DNA from: Streptomyces sp. NBC_00237
GTDB lineage: Bacteria > Actinomycetota > Actinomycetes > Streptomycetales > Streptomycetaceae
DNA: 64,000 nt
Assembly: GCF_026342435.1 (NCBI RefSeq)
Contig: NZ_JAPEMT010000003.1
Location: 1,054,001-1,118,000, forward strand
Direction: 5' to 3'
The position numbers and the translations under genes were made by a program. The first letter of the stretch is position 1. Each line of letters begins with the position of its first letter. Under the pieces are notes generated by a model. It ran no database searches. It was not told the origin of the DNA and saw only the letters and a list, made by a program, of their open reading frames with translations. This document shows, piece by piece, positions 1 through 7,922 of the stretch.

Positions 1-2
1 TG

Positions 3-392
3 GTGCTGACCAATACCGCCCGTCACCTGCGTGACACCGGACCCGGAGGCTTCATCGACCTCACCGCGTGGGAGTGCAGCGTCAACAGCTTCCACCTTGA
101 GGACTACGTGCCCGTGACCGTCGACGTCCTGGATGATGGCGAGCCTGTCATCGCCGAGGCCGATCAACGGCTCCTACTGGCCCAGGGCCTTACGCTGGCC
201 TTGCACATCTGCCGTCTCGGCCGTTCAGTTGAACCCCCACTCCAGATCCGATGCATCGTCAGCGCGGGTACCACCAATGGGACCTTCCGATTCCACCGCA
301 TCCGAGCTGGTCAGCAAGGGCACCATCCGGACCTGGACAGGTACACGCTGGAGAAGATGATCGTCATCGACACGGGCTCTCCGAGTTCCTGA
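3..392 (+). CDS. Hypothetical protein, possibly 5'-partial
   Basis: The reading frame is open from the window edge and ends in TGA. The 129 residues read as a compact soluble alpha/beta protein with balanced composition, no membrane segment and no signal peptide. I do not recognise a catalytic motif or a named family. The GTG at position 3 is only the first start inside the window, so the true start may lie upstream. A GC-rich inverted repeat at 555-592 follows and probably ends transcription here as well as for the convergent regulator gene. Function unknown; being a real gene is likely because codon use is normal for this genome. Confidence 0.55.
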   Translation: MLTNTARHLRDTGPGGFIDLTAWECSVNSFHLEDYVPVTVDVLDDGEPVIAEADQRLLLAQGLTLALHICRLGRSVEPPLQIRCIVSAGTTNGTFRFHRIRAGQQGHHPDLDRYTLEKMIVIDTGSPSS

Positions 393-554
393 CTCGACCC
401 AGCAGAGCCTCCCGATCCTCCAGCCGCATCCGCCCAGCACTACGAACAGTCACCAGCGGGCTTCCTACGGCAGTGAATACGCGACAGTTGATTACGCGAG
501 CCCACCAGTACCGAGGCCGTACGAGAACGAAGTCCCGGAGCTGGAGGAGGTGGG

Positions 555-592
555 CCGGGGCGGGCCGTCACGGCTTTTGCCTCCCGCCCCGG
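555..592. terminator. Bidirectional GC-rich hairpin
   Basis: Perfect 10-bp arms (CCGGGGCGGG and CCCGCCCCGG) are separated by 18 bases. The hairpin sits between two convergent genes, 40 bp past the end of the minus-strand regulator, as expected for a shared intrinsic terminator in Streptomyces, where a U-tract is often missing. Confidence 0.55.
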
Positions 593-632
593 AGCTCGGT
601 CGGTTGAGGCTACAGCGGGTGCCGTACGGTCC

Positions 633-1997
633 TCACCGGTGGTGGGCGAGGAAGAGGCGCGCGTGTTCGTCGAGTTCGGCCGCTACCCGTACGCCGCGGG
701 ACCGGTACGGGCGCAGGTCTGAGCGCAGGGTCCGGACGGCTTTGAGGGTGCGGGTGGACTTCACCCCGGCCATGGTGTCGATCGCCCGGCCCCAGGTGGT
801 GCACGCCTGCTCGATCTGCCCCTGCTTGGCCTCGGCGACCAGGTCGAGCGCGATGATCCGCGCGTATGTCGCCCCCGGGCGGCTCGCGGCGGCGGTCGCG
901 TAACTGCGCGCGGAGTTACCGGGATCACCGAGCGTCTCGAAGACTTTCGCGCTGCGACTGTGAACGGTGGCGGCGGGCGGGCCCCACACCAGCGCCCAGA
1001 ACGGGACATCGTCGTCGGCGCCTGCCACAAGCGCTGCGTGGGCACGGTCGACGTCAGTGAGGGCCTGGGGAACCTGGCCGGTCTTGGCGAGGGCGTGCGC
1101 GTGGGTGATGGCGAACAGCGCCTCGACCTGGGAGCCGACCCGCCCCTTGGCGCGGTCCCAGCCGGTCTCGGCGAGCGCGAGGCAGTGCTCGGGCCGGTGC
1201 AGCTTCAGGCCCTGCTGGGACATGGTCCGCATCACGAACCCGTCCTGGCCGGGGATGCCGGAGGCGCGTGCGAGCGCCAGCGACTGGACGTAATACCTCT
1301 GCGCCAGCCCCTGTTCACCACTGTCGTACGCCTTCCAGCCCGCCAGGTGAGCGCCGGCCGAGGCGACGGACAGCGCCTCGGCGCGGATCTCTTCACTGGC
1401 GAAGCGGCCCCGGCACAAGTCCGCGATGTCGGTGACCAGGTACTGCACGAACGCGGAGCGGCCATGCTGCCCCCCGTGGCGCTCGTCCATGTCCATGAAG
1501 AGCTTCACCATGTCGCGCACGGCCGCGACGTCGGCGTGCCCGGCGACGGCGCCGCCGCTGACGGTGCGGGTACGGGCGGCAGCTTCCTGCACGCTCTCCA
1601 GCGGCAGCGTCGCGGCAGCCATGGAGTAGGCGGAGGCGGCGAGGAAACGGCGTCGGTTCACGTCTGCGCTCCCGATGGCGGTCAGCGTCTCGATCGGATC
1701 GAAATCCAGCGTCAGACCGATGCTTTCATCTTCACCACCCGTCGGGGAACCGAGTCCGAGATCTTCGCGGGTGATCCGGCGGCCCAGGCGCCGGGAGAGC
1801 GCCTCGGCCAGGTACCCGGGGGTCTGGCCGGTCGGCGTCGCGCCGAGGGTCCAGTGATGGACAGCCGACTTGTTCGTCCCCAGCCGCTGGCCGCTCTCCG
1901 ACGCGATGGCCCTCACGGCCCGCGCGACGCCGTCGTACGGCAGCCCGGACTCGTCGATCAGCTTCTTGAGCTGGTAGTTCGCAGTGCGCTGGGTCAT
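633..1997 (-). CDS. XRE-type regulator with TPR-like C-terminal region
   Basis: This 454-residue protein starts with a helix-turn-helix-like segment (about residues 1-85, including SAVHHW and the EALSRRLGRRIT stretch) typical of actinomycete XRE/Tat-like regulators. An RRRFLAAS segment follows near residue 115, then a long alpha-helical region (about 170-440) that reads like tetratricopeptide repeats. ATG at 1997 is preferred over the upstream in-frame ATG at 2075 because the homology-like part starts there and the upstream residues look like translated promoter. It is divergent from the peptide, synthetase and ABC genes at 2136-5902, with two dyads in between, so it probably controls them. 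TPR regulators often bind peptides; that it senses the neighbouring peptide is inference. A C-terminal remnant of a relative lies at 7661-7790. Confidence 0.75.
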   Translation of the reverse strand: MTQRTANYQLKKLIDESGLPYDGVARAVRAIASESGQRLGTNKSAVHHWTLGATPTGQTPGYLAEALSRRLGRRITREDLGLGSPTGGEDESIGLTLDFDPIETLTAIGSADVNRRRFLAASAYSMAAATLPLESVQEAAARTRTVSGGAVAGHADVAAVRDMVKLFMDMDERHGGQHGRSAFVQYLVTDIADLCRGRFASEEIRAEALSVASAGAHLAGWKAYDSGEQGLAQRYYVQSLALARASGIPGQDGFVMRTMSQQGLKLHRPEHCLALAETGWDRAKGRVGSQVEALFAITHAHALAKTGQVPQALTDVDRAHAALVAGADDDVPFWALVWGPPAATVHSRSAKVFETLGDPGNSARSYATAAASRPGATYARIIALDLVAEAKQGQIEQACTTWGRAIDTMAGVKSTRTLKAVRTLRSDLRPYRSRGVRVAAELDEHARLFLAHHR

Positions 1998-2010
1998 AGC
2001 CGACCGCCCT

Positions 2011-2027
2011 CGTATACCGGATATACG
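2011..2027. promoter_or_regulatory. Operator-like dyad CGTATA-N5-TATACG
   Basis: A perfect 6-bp dyad with a 5-base spacer lies 14 bp upstream of the start codon of the XRE-TPR regulator. The AT-rich arms stand out in this GC-rich DNA. Position and symmetry suggest an autoregulatory operator; the binding protein is inferred. Confidence 0.45.
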
Positions 2028-2052
2028 GCTTGGCGCGCTCCGTACGGTACCC

Positions 2053-2075
2053 GTGAACTCCCTTGCCCAGTTCAC
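2053..2075. promoter_or_regulatory. Second dyad GTGAAC-N11-GTTCAC
   Basis: Perfect 6-bp inverted arms separated by 11 bases lie in the divergent intergenic region, about 60 bp before the peptide start codon. The sequence is unlike the 2011-2027 dyad, so a different protein or a weaker site may be involved. Confidence 0.35.
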
Positions 2076-2135
2076 TGATTGACGAAGCCCAATGACGTTC
2101 TGTCAACGGGTTCGCCGAGTGGGAAGGGGTTCGCC

Positions 2136-2264
2136 ATGCAGGACCAGAGCCGCCCGTGGGAGTCCGTGTTCGCCGGACCGGAGATCACCGCCGTGCCCAG
2201 TGACACCGCGCGCTTTGACGAGAAGCCGCAGGAGAGCTCGGACCAGGGCCGGTTCGAGGATTGA
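2136..2264 (+). CDS. 42-residue candidate precursor peptide
   Basis: A short ORF starts at ATG 2136 behind a strong ribosome site (GGGAAGGGG, 6-base spacing). A TTG further upstream (2079) is in frame but has no such site. The product is polar, with one Trp (WESVF), a single Gly-Pro-Glu segment after residue 13, and a tail rich in Asp, Glu, Ser and Gln ending RFED. It has no signal peptide and no Cys. It directly precedes an asparagine-synthetase-like enzyme and an ABC exporter, with a hairpin between peptide and enzyme, the usual arrangement for a RiPP precursor. No classic lasso leader motif or ring pattern (Gly1 with Asp/Glu at 7-9) is obvious. It could also be an unmodified signalling peptide. 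Confidence 0.6.
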   Translation: MQDQSRPWESVFAGPEITAVPSDTARFDEKPQESSDQGRFED

Positions 2265-2297
2265 CCGCCTCGCTCCGTCCGCACCACCAGCACCACC

Positions 2298-2331
2298 GGG
2301 GCCCGCGCCCGGCCTGCGCCGCGCGGGCCCC
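2298..2331 (+). terminator. Hairpin between peptide gene and enzyme gene
   Basis: Perfect 11-bp arms (GGGGCCCGCGC and GCGCGGGCCCC) flank a 12-base loop, 34 bp after the peptide stop and 37 bp before the enzyme start. A partial terminator here would make more peptide mRNA than enzyme mRNA, as is common in RiPP operons. Confidence 0.55.
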
Positions 2332-2367
2332 GTCGCATGTCCGCCAGCCGTTGAGGGGAGTTCAGGG

Positions 2368-3948
2368 ATGTTGACGTTGTCGGTCGATCTGCGGGCCGGT
2401 ACGGGGCCGTGGCAGTGGTGCGAGCAGGGCGAAGGCTGCTGGGTGCACGGTGAGGACCGCATCCGCCCGCTGGCGAATCCGGCCCTGGAGGCGCGGGCGG
2501 TCACCGACGGCACGAGGACGTTGATGGTGGTCCGTGAGCGGGCCGCCGGCCGCGCCTCGCTGCTGCGCTCGACGGCGCCGGTGCGGGTCGACGCGGCGCT
2601 GTACGCCCGCGCCGTCGAGGAGTGCCGCAACTGGCCGCTCCAGTGCGTACGGATGGAAGCGGGCCCGGACGGGCTGCGGCTGGAGACCGGGCTCGGCGGG
2701 GTGTGCCCGCTCTACCTCGCGTACGACGACGGGCGGCTCGTCGGCTCGTGGCAGCTGATGGACCTCAAAGCCCACCAGGCCCCGGACAAGCTGGACGAGA
2801 AGGAGGTGATGAGGCTGCTGACCGGGCACCCCCGCTACGGGCACGACACCCTGTTCACCAGCATTAAGCGGCTCGCGGAACGCTCCACCGCGTATGCGGA
2901 TGCCGAGGGATTGCGCATGGTCTACCCGGCTGCGGCCGAGCACGCCCAGCCCTCCGAACTGTCCGAAGGCACCGACAGCGACGCCCTGGTGGGCGCGTTC
3001 GAGGCGCTCGTCGACCACCTCTACACCCGCCGCCCCCTCACCCCCGCCCAGACCGCAGCCCAGCTGTCCGGCGGGAAGGACTCCACCAACCTTGCGATCT
3101 CCCTCGCCCTCGCGCACCCGGGACTGATCACGCCGTGCGCGCTGCTAATCGGCGGTGAAGCAGGTCCGCAGCAGATCGCGCGGCGCCGCATGGTCATCGA
3201 CCACACCGGCTTCGCCCCCGACGTCACGGTGCCCGCCGCCGAGCATCCGCCGCTCGCCCCGGGCGGCCTGCGCCGGGCCCACCCCGAGGCGATCAGCCCG
3301 CTGGACGAGCCGCACCTGGAGGCCGCCGACGCGCTCGCCCAGGCGCTGATGGCGCGCGGCATCACCACGGTGGTCGCCGGGTTCGGCGGCGACGAAGTCG
3401 CCCGGGTCCGACGGCCCGACGGCGGCCCGGTCCGTACCCCGGAGGCTCCGGCCTGGTGCGGCGAGCAGGTCCGTGATCTGCTCGGCGAGGTGAATACCGG
3501 GATCTCCCCGGCCACCGTGGCGCCGGAGACCGCACTGGTCGCCCTGGAGGTCGCCACCCCGCTGCTGTCCCGGCGCGGGCTGTGGACCCTCGCCCCGTTC
3601 ACCGACCCCGAACTCGTCCGCTTCGGCCAGCGCCTCCCGCTGGAGTGGAAGCGCGACAAGAAGCTGCTGACCGAGCGGTTCGCCGCCCGGGGCCTCCCGG
3701 ACACCGTGGTGCACCCGGTGATGCGGGAGAACTTCGGCCACCTGATGAACCACGCCGTCGAGCAGTACGCCACCGGGCTGCTGAGAGGCTGGGGCAAGGA
3801 CCTGCACCTCATCGACCTGGGATACCTGGAGGCGGCCGTGTTCCACGAGACGGTCGAGCGGGCCGCTCTCGGACCGGATGAGGCGGCCCCGTACCGCACG
3901 GGCCTGTTCCTCATCACCGCCGTCGAACTGGCCCTGCGGGCCCTGTAG
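2368..3948 (+). CDS. Asparagine synthetase-like ATP-dependent ligase (macrolactam cyclase-like)
   Basis: This 526-residue protein has an N-terminal half resembling a glutamine amidotransferase fold but beginning MLTLSVD, so the catalytic Cys2 of true asparagine synthetase is absent. The C-terminal half carries the ATP-pyrophosphatase P-loop SGGKDS at 234-239 and a second nucleotide-site motif GFGGDE at 338-343. This combination is known from beta-lactam synthetase and from lasso-peptide cyclases, which adenylate a carboxylate and close an amide. ATG 2368 follows GAGGGGAG. It is preceded by the 42-residue peptide gene and followed by an ABC exporter, so a role in modifying that peptide is likely. 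No RRE protein or transglutaminase-like leader peptidase is next to it, so the cluster is not a standard lasso cluster. Confidence 0.8.
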   Translation: MLTLSVDLRAGTGPWQWCEQGEGCWVHGEDRIRPLANPALEARAVTDGTRTLMVVRERAAGRASLLRSTAPVRVDAALYARAVEECRNWPLQCVRMEAGPDGLRLETGLGGVCPLYLAYDDGRLVGSWQLMDLKAHQAPDKLDEKEVMRLLTGHPRYGHDTLFTSIKRLAERSTAYADAEGLRMVYPAAAEHAQPSELSEGTDSDALVGAFEALVDHLYTRRPLTPAQTAAQLSGGKDSTNLAISLALAHPGLITPCALLIGGEAGPQQIARRRMVIDHTGFAPDVTVPAAEHPPLAPGGLRRAHPEAISPLDEPHLEAADALAQALMARGITTVVAGFGGDEVARVRRPDGGPVRTPEAPAWCGEQVRDLLGEVNTGISPATVAPETALVALEVATPLLSRRGLWTLAPFTDPELVRFGQRLPLEWKRDKKLLTERFAARGLPDTVVHPVMRENFGHLMNHAVEQYATGLLRGWGKDLHLIDLGYLEAAVFHETVERAALGPDEAAPYRTGLFLITAVELALRAL

Positions 3949-4015
3949 ACGGCTTCTCCACCACGCGGGCGACTTCGGCTCAAAAGGCCCCGAGCGTCCC
4001 GGCGGACACACCAGG

Positions 4016-5902
4016 ATGGGGCGGGTGACGCAGTCCTCGCCCGCCCCGAAAACCTCCGGCTCCCCGCAGCAGGTCGGCTACCAGAGCGACCCCCACTTCG
4101 AGGACATCGCCAACGTCTCCTGGTGGCGGATGGCCGCCCGGCTGCCCCGTACGCTCGCCGCCGCTACCCGCCTCGGCTGGGCCGCCGACAGAGCGGCGAT
4201 GCTCTGGCTGGGCCTGTGCCAGCTGGTCGTTGCCGCTTCCGCGGCCGTCGCGCTCGGCGCCCTGCCCGGCGCGATGAATCACCTCTTCACCGACGGCGCC
4301 GTCGCCGACCGGATCAGCGCCGCCACCCCCGCGCTGATCGTGGTCGCCATCGCCACCGGCGTACGGGCCGGGGCCGACGCGCTCGCCGTGTACGCCGCCG
4401 CCCGCCTGTCGCCGGAGGTCGCCACCGAGGCGGACCTCCAGATCATCGCCGCGACCCCCGAGGTCGAGCTGGAGGCGTACGAGCGGCCCGGCTTCACCGA
4501 CCGCCTCCAGGCCGCGGGCAAGGGCGCCGAGGCGACCGAGAACCTCATCGGCGACGCTCGGGCGCTGGTTTCCGCGCTCGCCCAGCTCGTCGCCGCCGCC
4601 TCGGTCCTGACGGTGCTTCACCCCCTGCTGCTGCCCCTGCTGGTGCTGGCCGTGGTGCCCAAGGGCGCCGCCGCCATCAGCACCGCCCGGATTCAGCACC
4701 GGGCGGACCACCAGAACATCTCGGACAACCACCTGCGCTACCTGCTGCGGTACTACTCCACCGACCGCCGCACCGCCGCCGAGGTCCGCGCCACCACCAT
4801 GGCCCCCTTCCTGACCTCCTGGTACCGCCAGATTACCGACCGGATCAAGGCCACCCACCGGGCGGCGGCCCCCCGGGTCCTGCGGGTCACTCTGCTCGGC
4901 TCCGCCGTCAGCGGGCTGATGCTCGGAGCGACCTGGGTCGCGCTCGGCTGGTTGGCGGCCACCGGCCGGATGGACCTGGCCATCGCCGCAACCGCCGTCA
5001 TCGCCGTACGCACCTCCACCGGCGCCCTGACCTCCCTGGTCATGGCCGCAGCCCGGCTGTTCCGCACCTCGCTGTACCTGGACGACTGGCAGGCGTTCCT
5101 GCGCCGGGCGAAGGCCCTGCGCGCCATACGCGGCACTACACCGATCCCGGCCGGCGCCCCTGTCGAGATCCGCGCGGAGAACGTCAGCTACACCTATCCC
5201 GGCGCAGAGGCCCCGGCGGTCAACAGCGTGAGCCTTACCCTGCGACGCGGTGAACTGATCGCCCTAGTCGGCGAGAACGGCAGCGGCAAGACCACCTTGT
5301 CCGCCCTGCTGACCGGGCTGCGGGTCGCTAACGGCGGCACGGTGACCTGGGACGGTACCGATCTCGCCGAGGCGGACCCGCACAGCGTGTGGTCCAAGGT
5401 CGGTCTGGTGCCGCAGGACTACACCCGCTGGCCGATGGACCTGCGCGCCAACATCCACCTCGGCCAGCCCCGCACCGAGGACGACGCCCTGCTCCTGGAC
5501 GCGGCGAAGGCGGCCGGCGCGGACAGCGTCATCAACAAAGTCCCGTACGGGCTCGACACCCTGGTCGCGAGCTCCAACTGGGGCGGCACCGACCTGTCCG
5601 GCGGGCAGTGGCAGCGCATCGCGGTCGCAAGAGCGTTCTACAGGGACGCCGCCATGCTGATGCTGGATGAGCCGACGTCCGCGATGGACCCGCGCGCCGA
5701 GCACCTGGTGATTCGCCGGTTCAAGGAGCTGGCCGCGGGCAAGGCCGCGGTGTTCGTGACGCACAACCTGGAGAACGCCCGCATCGCAGACCGGATCATC
5801 GTTCTCGACCAGGGCCACGTTGCCGAGTCCAACACGTTCGAGGCGCTGCTTGACGCGGGCGGAATCTTCGCTGAGCTGTACAAACTCTCCCAGGACCGGT
5901 GA
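4016..5902 (+). CDS. ABC transporter, fused permease and ATPase (peptide exporter type)
   Basis: This 628-residue half-transporter has a membrane domain of about six hydrophobic segments (residues ~60-350) and a C-terminal nucleotide-binding domain. Visible motifs are Walker A GENGSGKTT at ~419, signature LSGGQ at ~527, Walker B LMLDE at ~552 and the switch His in FVTHN. There is no N-terminal C39 peptidase domain, so any leader removal must be done elsewhere. ATG 4016 is used here; GTG 4025, nine bases on, is an equally possible start. The gene lies 67 bp after the synthetase-like gene and ends at the hairpin at 5927-5970, so it closes the operon. Export of the modified 42-residue peptide, and self-protection, is the likely role. 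Confidence 0.85.
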   Translation: MGRVTQSSPAPKTSGSPQQVGYQSDPHFEDIANVSWWRMAARLPRTLAAATRLGWAADRAAMLWLGLCQLVVAASAAVALGALPGAMNHLFTDGAVADRISAATPALIVVAIATGVRAGADALAVYAAARLSPEVATEADLQIIAATPEVELEAYERPGFTDRLQAAGKGAEATENLIGDARALVSALAQLVAAASVLTVLHPLLLPLLVLAVVPKGAAAISTARIQHRADHQNISDNHLRYLLRYYSTDRRTAAEVRATTMAPFLTSWYRQITDRIKATHRAAAPRVLRVTLLGSAVSGLMLGATWVALGWLAATGRMDLAIAATAVIAVRTSTGALTSLVMAAARLFRTSLYLDDWQAFLRRAKALRAIRGTTPIPAGAPVEIRAENVSYTYPGAEAPAVNSVSLTLRRGELIALVGENGSGKTTLSALLTGLRVANGGTVTWDGTDLAEADPHSVWSKVGLVPQDYTRWPMDLRANIHLGQPRTEDDALLLDAAKAAGADSVINKVPYGLDTLVASSNWGGTDLSGGQWQRIAVARAFYRDAAMLMLDEPTSAMDPRAEHLVIRRFKELAAGKAAVFVTHNLENARIADRIIVLDQGHVAESNTFEALLDAGGIFAELYKLSQDR

Positions 5903-5926
5903 GGAATCCGGCTACGCTGACCGACC

Positions 5927-5970
5927 GTCGGCCCCGGCGCTGCCCCCTTTGGGTCAGTGCCGGGGCCGAC
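5927..5970 (+). terminator. Strong intrinsic terminator of the peptide operon
   Basis: Sixteen-base arms (beginning GTCGGCCCCGGC and ending GCCGGGGCCGAC) pair with a single G-T wobble around a 12-base loop, 24 bp after the ABC transporter stop codon. Confidence 0.75.
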
Positions 5971-6426
5971 CTGTCTTGCGGGGAGGTCACTCCTCCCCGT
6001 CGTCGTCGAGCTCAGGGGGTCCGGGTCGCGCAGCGGGCGCAGACCCTGGCTGCCGCCAGCTCAGCTCGGAGCGCCGACCGACTCGCCTTGTGGACTGCGT
6101 GGACCGGGCACGGTGGCCGCAAGGTCCAGGTCGAGACGGCTGTTCATATCCAGTTCGTGCGATGTGCCGGGTTGGTGTCAGTGGTGGTTTGTCAGTGAGG
6201 GTGTGTCAGTTCCTGGGTGTTGTCGCTGGTAGGGGTGTTTATACCTGGGCGGATCGCTGACACCCAGTGGTGTCCGCTGCTGATGTGACTGTCATGGACC
6301 GATACACCCTGTCCGGTCCCGCTGTCATGAAAACGGTGCTTCTGATCCATCCGGGGTGCGTCGACGCCCACCGTTGTCGGTATCGGTGGATGTGCGGGGG
6401 AGGAACGGGTGGGGGGGAGGGGCCCC
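5971..6426. other. Non-coding stretch
   Basis: No convincing gene was seen on either strand. Short frames lack ribosome sites and have no recognisable content. The right part abuts the ISAzo13 transposase fragment, so this may be decayed insertion DNA. Confidence 0.4.
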
Positions 6427-7491
6427 CTGCCGGTCACCGTCAAGACGCATGACTTCCTCGACCGGGAGGGGCCCGGCAAGGCGATCCCGTACGGGATCTA
6501 CGACATCGCGGCGAACACCGGCTGGGTCAGCGTCGGCACCGACCACGACACGGCCGCGTTCGCGGTGGAATCCATCCGCCGCTGGCATCCGGCGCAGGCG
6601 CCGGGCAGTACTGTCGGCGGTCCGGCCGGTGAGAACCTCGACCGTCATATCGAGGATCTTCCGGCGGTCGACGAGCTCGATCGTCTCCACCGAGGTCAAC
6701 CAGTCCCGCCCCAAGTGGTAGGGGGCAAGCGGGTGTTCGCCGCGCTCGGCCTCGGGGAAGGTCCACAGCCACAGTTGCTCGACCTCGTAGCGAAACTGCC
6801 GCTCGGGATCGGCGTACGCCGCGGGCACGGCCACCGGGGTGTCGGCGTCGCGGACAGCAGCACGCAGTTGCTTGCCCGCCTTCTGCAGCTGCTGGCGCAG
6901 ATCGGCGATCGTCTCGTCCTTCTCCCGCAGCCGGCGCTTCTTGTCGGCGAGGCGGGTGAACTCGGCCTCGCGCCTCTCGTCCTTCTCGGGGTGCTCGCGT
7001 ACGACGGGAGGTTCGGGTGCCCTGCGCGGGGCGGGCACCACGACCAACGGCGCCGGGGCGGGGACCGGCAGGCACGCGAGGAAGCGGATCCGGGCGACGA
7101 TCTGCCCGAGCGCCAGCCGGGGACGGCGCGGATCGACCTTGATGAGCGGATGCCGGTGCCAGGGGTCTTCTCGTGTCGCGTCGGGGAGGTAGAAGCGTAC
7201 GGTGCCGCCCCAGGCACTCAGCTTGGGCAGCTGCTCGGACAGGGCCCAGCTCGCTCTCTCGTCCGCGATGACGGCGACCTCCGCATACTTGCCGACCTGC
7301 GCGTAGAGGGCGTGCGGGTCGATCAGGGGGCGGTCGCCGTGCGGGCGCGCGGTGGAGATGAGGACCAGGGGCTGCAGCCGGGAGGCGTCGAAGACCCGCT
7401 CGGCGAACGTGGCGGCCCCGTCCGCGGTGATCGTCGTGATGGGGCTGGCCACGGTCGGCATCACGATCATGGGCTTGGCCATGACGCTCAT
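6325..7491 (-). CDS. Hypothetical coiled-coil protein with overwritten C-terminus
   Basis: The frame starts at ATG 7491 (a second ATG follows at 7482) and runs 388 codons. Residues 1-301 look native: an N-terminal segment with MIVMPTVASP and alternating hydrophobic strands reminiscent of a NYN/SMC-like hypothetical family, then a charged coiled coil (about 175-215, rich in Arg, Glu, Lys), then a compact C-terminal part. From about residue 302 the frame is simply antisense to the ISAzo13 transposase fragment at 6427-6588, so the natural end is missing. I do not recognise the family or its function. The protein is probably non-functional or altered. Confidence 0.5.
   Translation of the reverse strand: MSVMAKPMIVMPTVASPITTITADGAATFAERVFDASRLQPLVLISTARPHGDRPLIDPHALYAQVGKYAEVAVIADERASWALSEQLPKLSAWGGTVRFYLPDATREDPWHRHPLIKVDPRRPRLALGQIVARIRFLACLPVPAPAPLVVVPAPRRAPEPPVVREHPEKDERREAEFTRLADKKRRLREKDETIADLRQQLQKAGKQLRAAVRDADTPVAVPAAYADPERQFRYEVEQLWLWTFPEAERGEHPLAPYHLGRDWLTSVETIELVDRRKILDMTVEVLTGRTADSTARRLRRMPAADGFHRERGRVVVGADADPAGVRRDVVDPVRDRLAGPLPVEEVMRLDGDRQGAPPPHPFLPRTSTDTDNGGRRRTPDGSEAPFS
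6427..6588 (+). pseudogene. ISAzo13-family transposase fragment
   Basis: About 54 codons encode a segment strongly recalling ISAzo13 (DDE) transposases: THDFLDREGPGKAIPYGIYD, then AANTGWVSVGTDHDTAAFAV, then ESIRRWH. The family protein is several hundred residues, so only a small internal piece remains, without start, stop or inverted repeats. It lies antisense to the last quarter of the minus-strand frame at 6325-7491 and evidently replaced the original end of that gene. Confidence 0.75.
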
Positions 7492-7660
7492 TCCTGCGGC
7501 GCCGCGGGAGCGGGCACGCCTGTGACTCAAATCGCTTGCTGGCGTCGAGATCCCGGCGGTATTTGGCGTCTGTCTGTGAGTGCAAGCTCGGCGTCCCTGG
7601 GGCGCTGAACGGCTGAGCGCTGCCGCCCCATCCGAGAGGTGTCGCCGAGGGGATCCCCCC

Positions 7661-7790
7661 ATGGCTGGTGTGAAGTCCACCCGCACCCTCACGGCGGTCC
7701 GCTCCCTGCGCTCCGGCCTGCGCCCGTACCGCTCGCGCGGTGTGCCGCCGAACTCGACGAGCGCGCCAGCCTCTTCCGGCCCGTCCGCAT
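7661..7790 (+). pseudogene. C-terminal remnant of an XRE-TPR regulator
   Basis: The frame beginning MAGVKSTRTLTAVRSLRSGL closely matches the last 45 or so residues of the regulator at 633-1997 (MAGVKSTRTLKAVRTLRSDL, then RPYRSRGV). After RPYRSRGV a small deletion shifts the frame, and AELDERASLF continues in another frame. Only the tail survives. It marks a lost paralogue, in the opposite orientation to the intact gene. Confidence 0.7.
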
Positions 7791-7922
7791 GCACCAGCGC
7801 AGGTACAGCGCGATGTGGCTCCGTACGCCGACAGGTGGTGGCCCGGCCGGGGACGGTGGGGCATGTGAAGAGCGGCTGGGCGGAGCTGCCGGTGGGCAGG
7901 GCGGCCCGTTGGAGGTGGGTGT

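Noticed and set aside
2079..2135. Longer 61-residue version of the candidate peptide starting at TTG 2079
   Set aside because: No ribosome site precedes the TTG, and a strong one precedes ATG 2136.
2368..3948. Calling the locus a standard lasso-peptide cluster
   Set aside because: No RRE protein or transglutaminase-like leader peptidase is adjacent, and the 42-mer has no Gly1 with Asp/Glu at ring positions 7-9.
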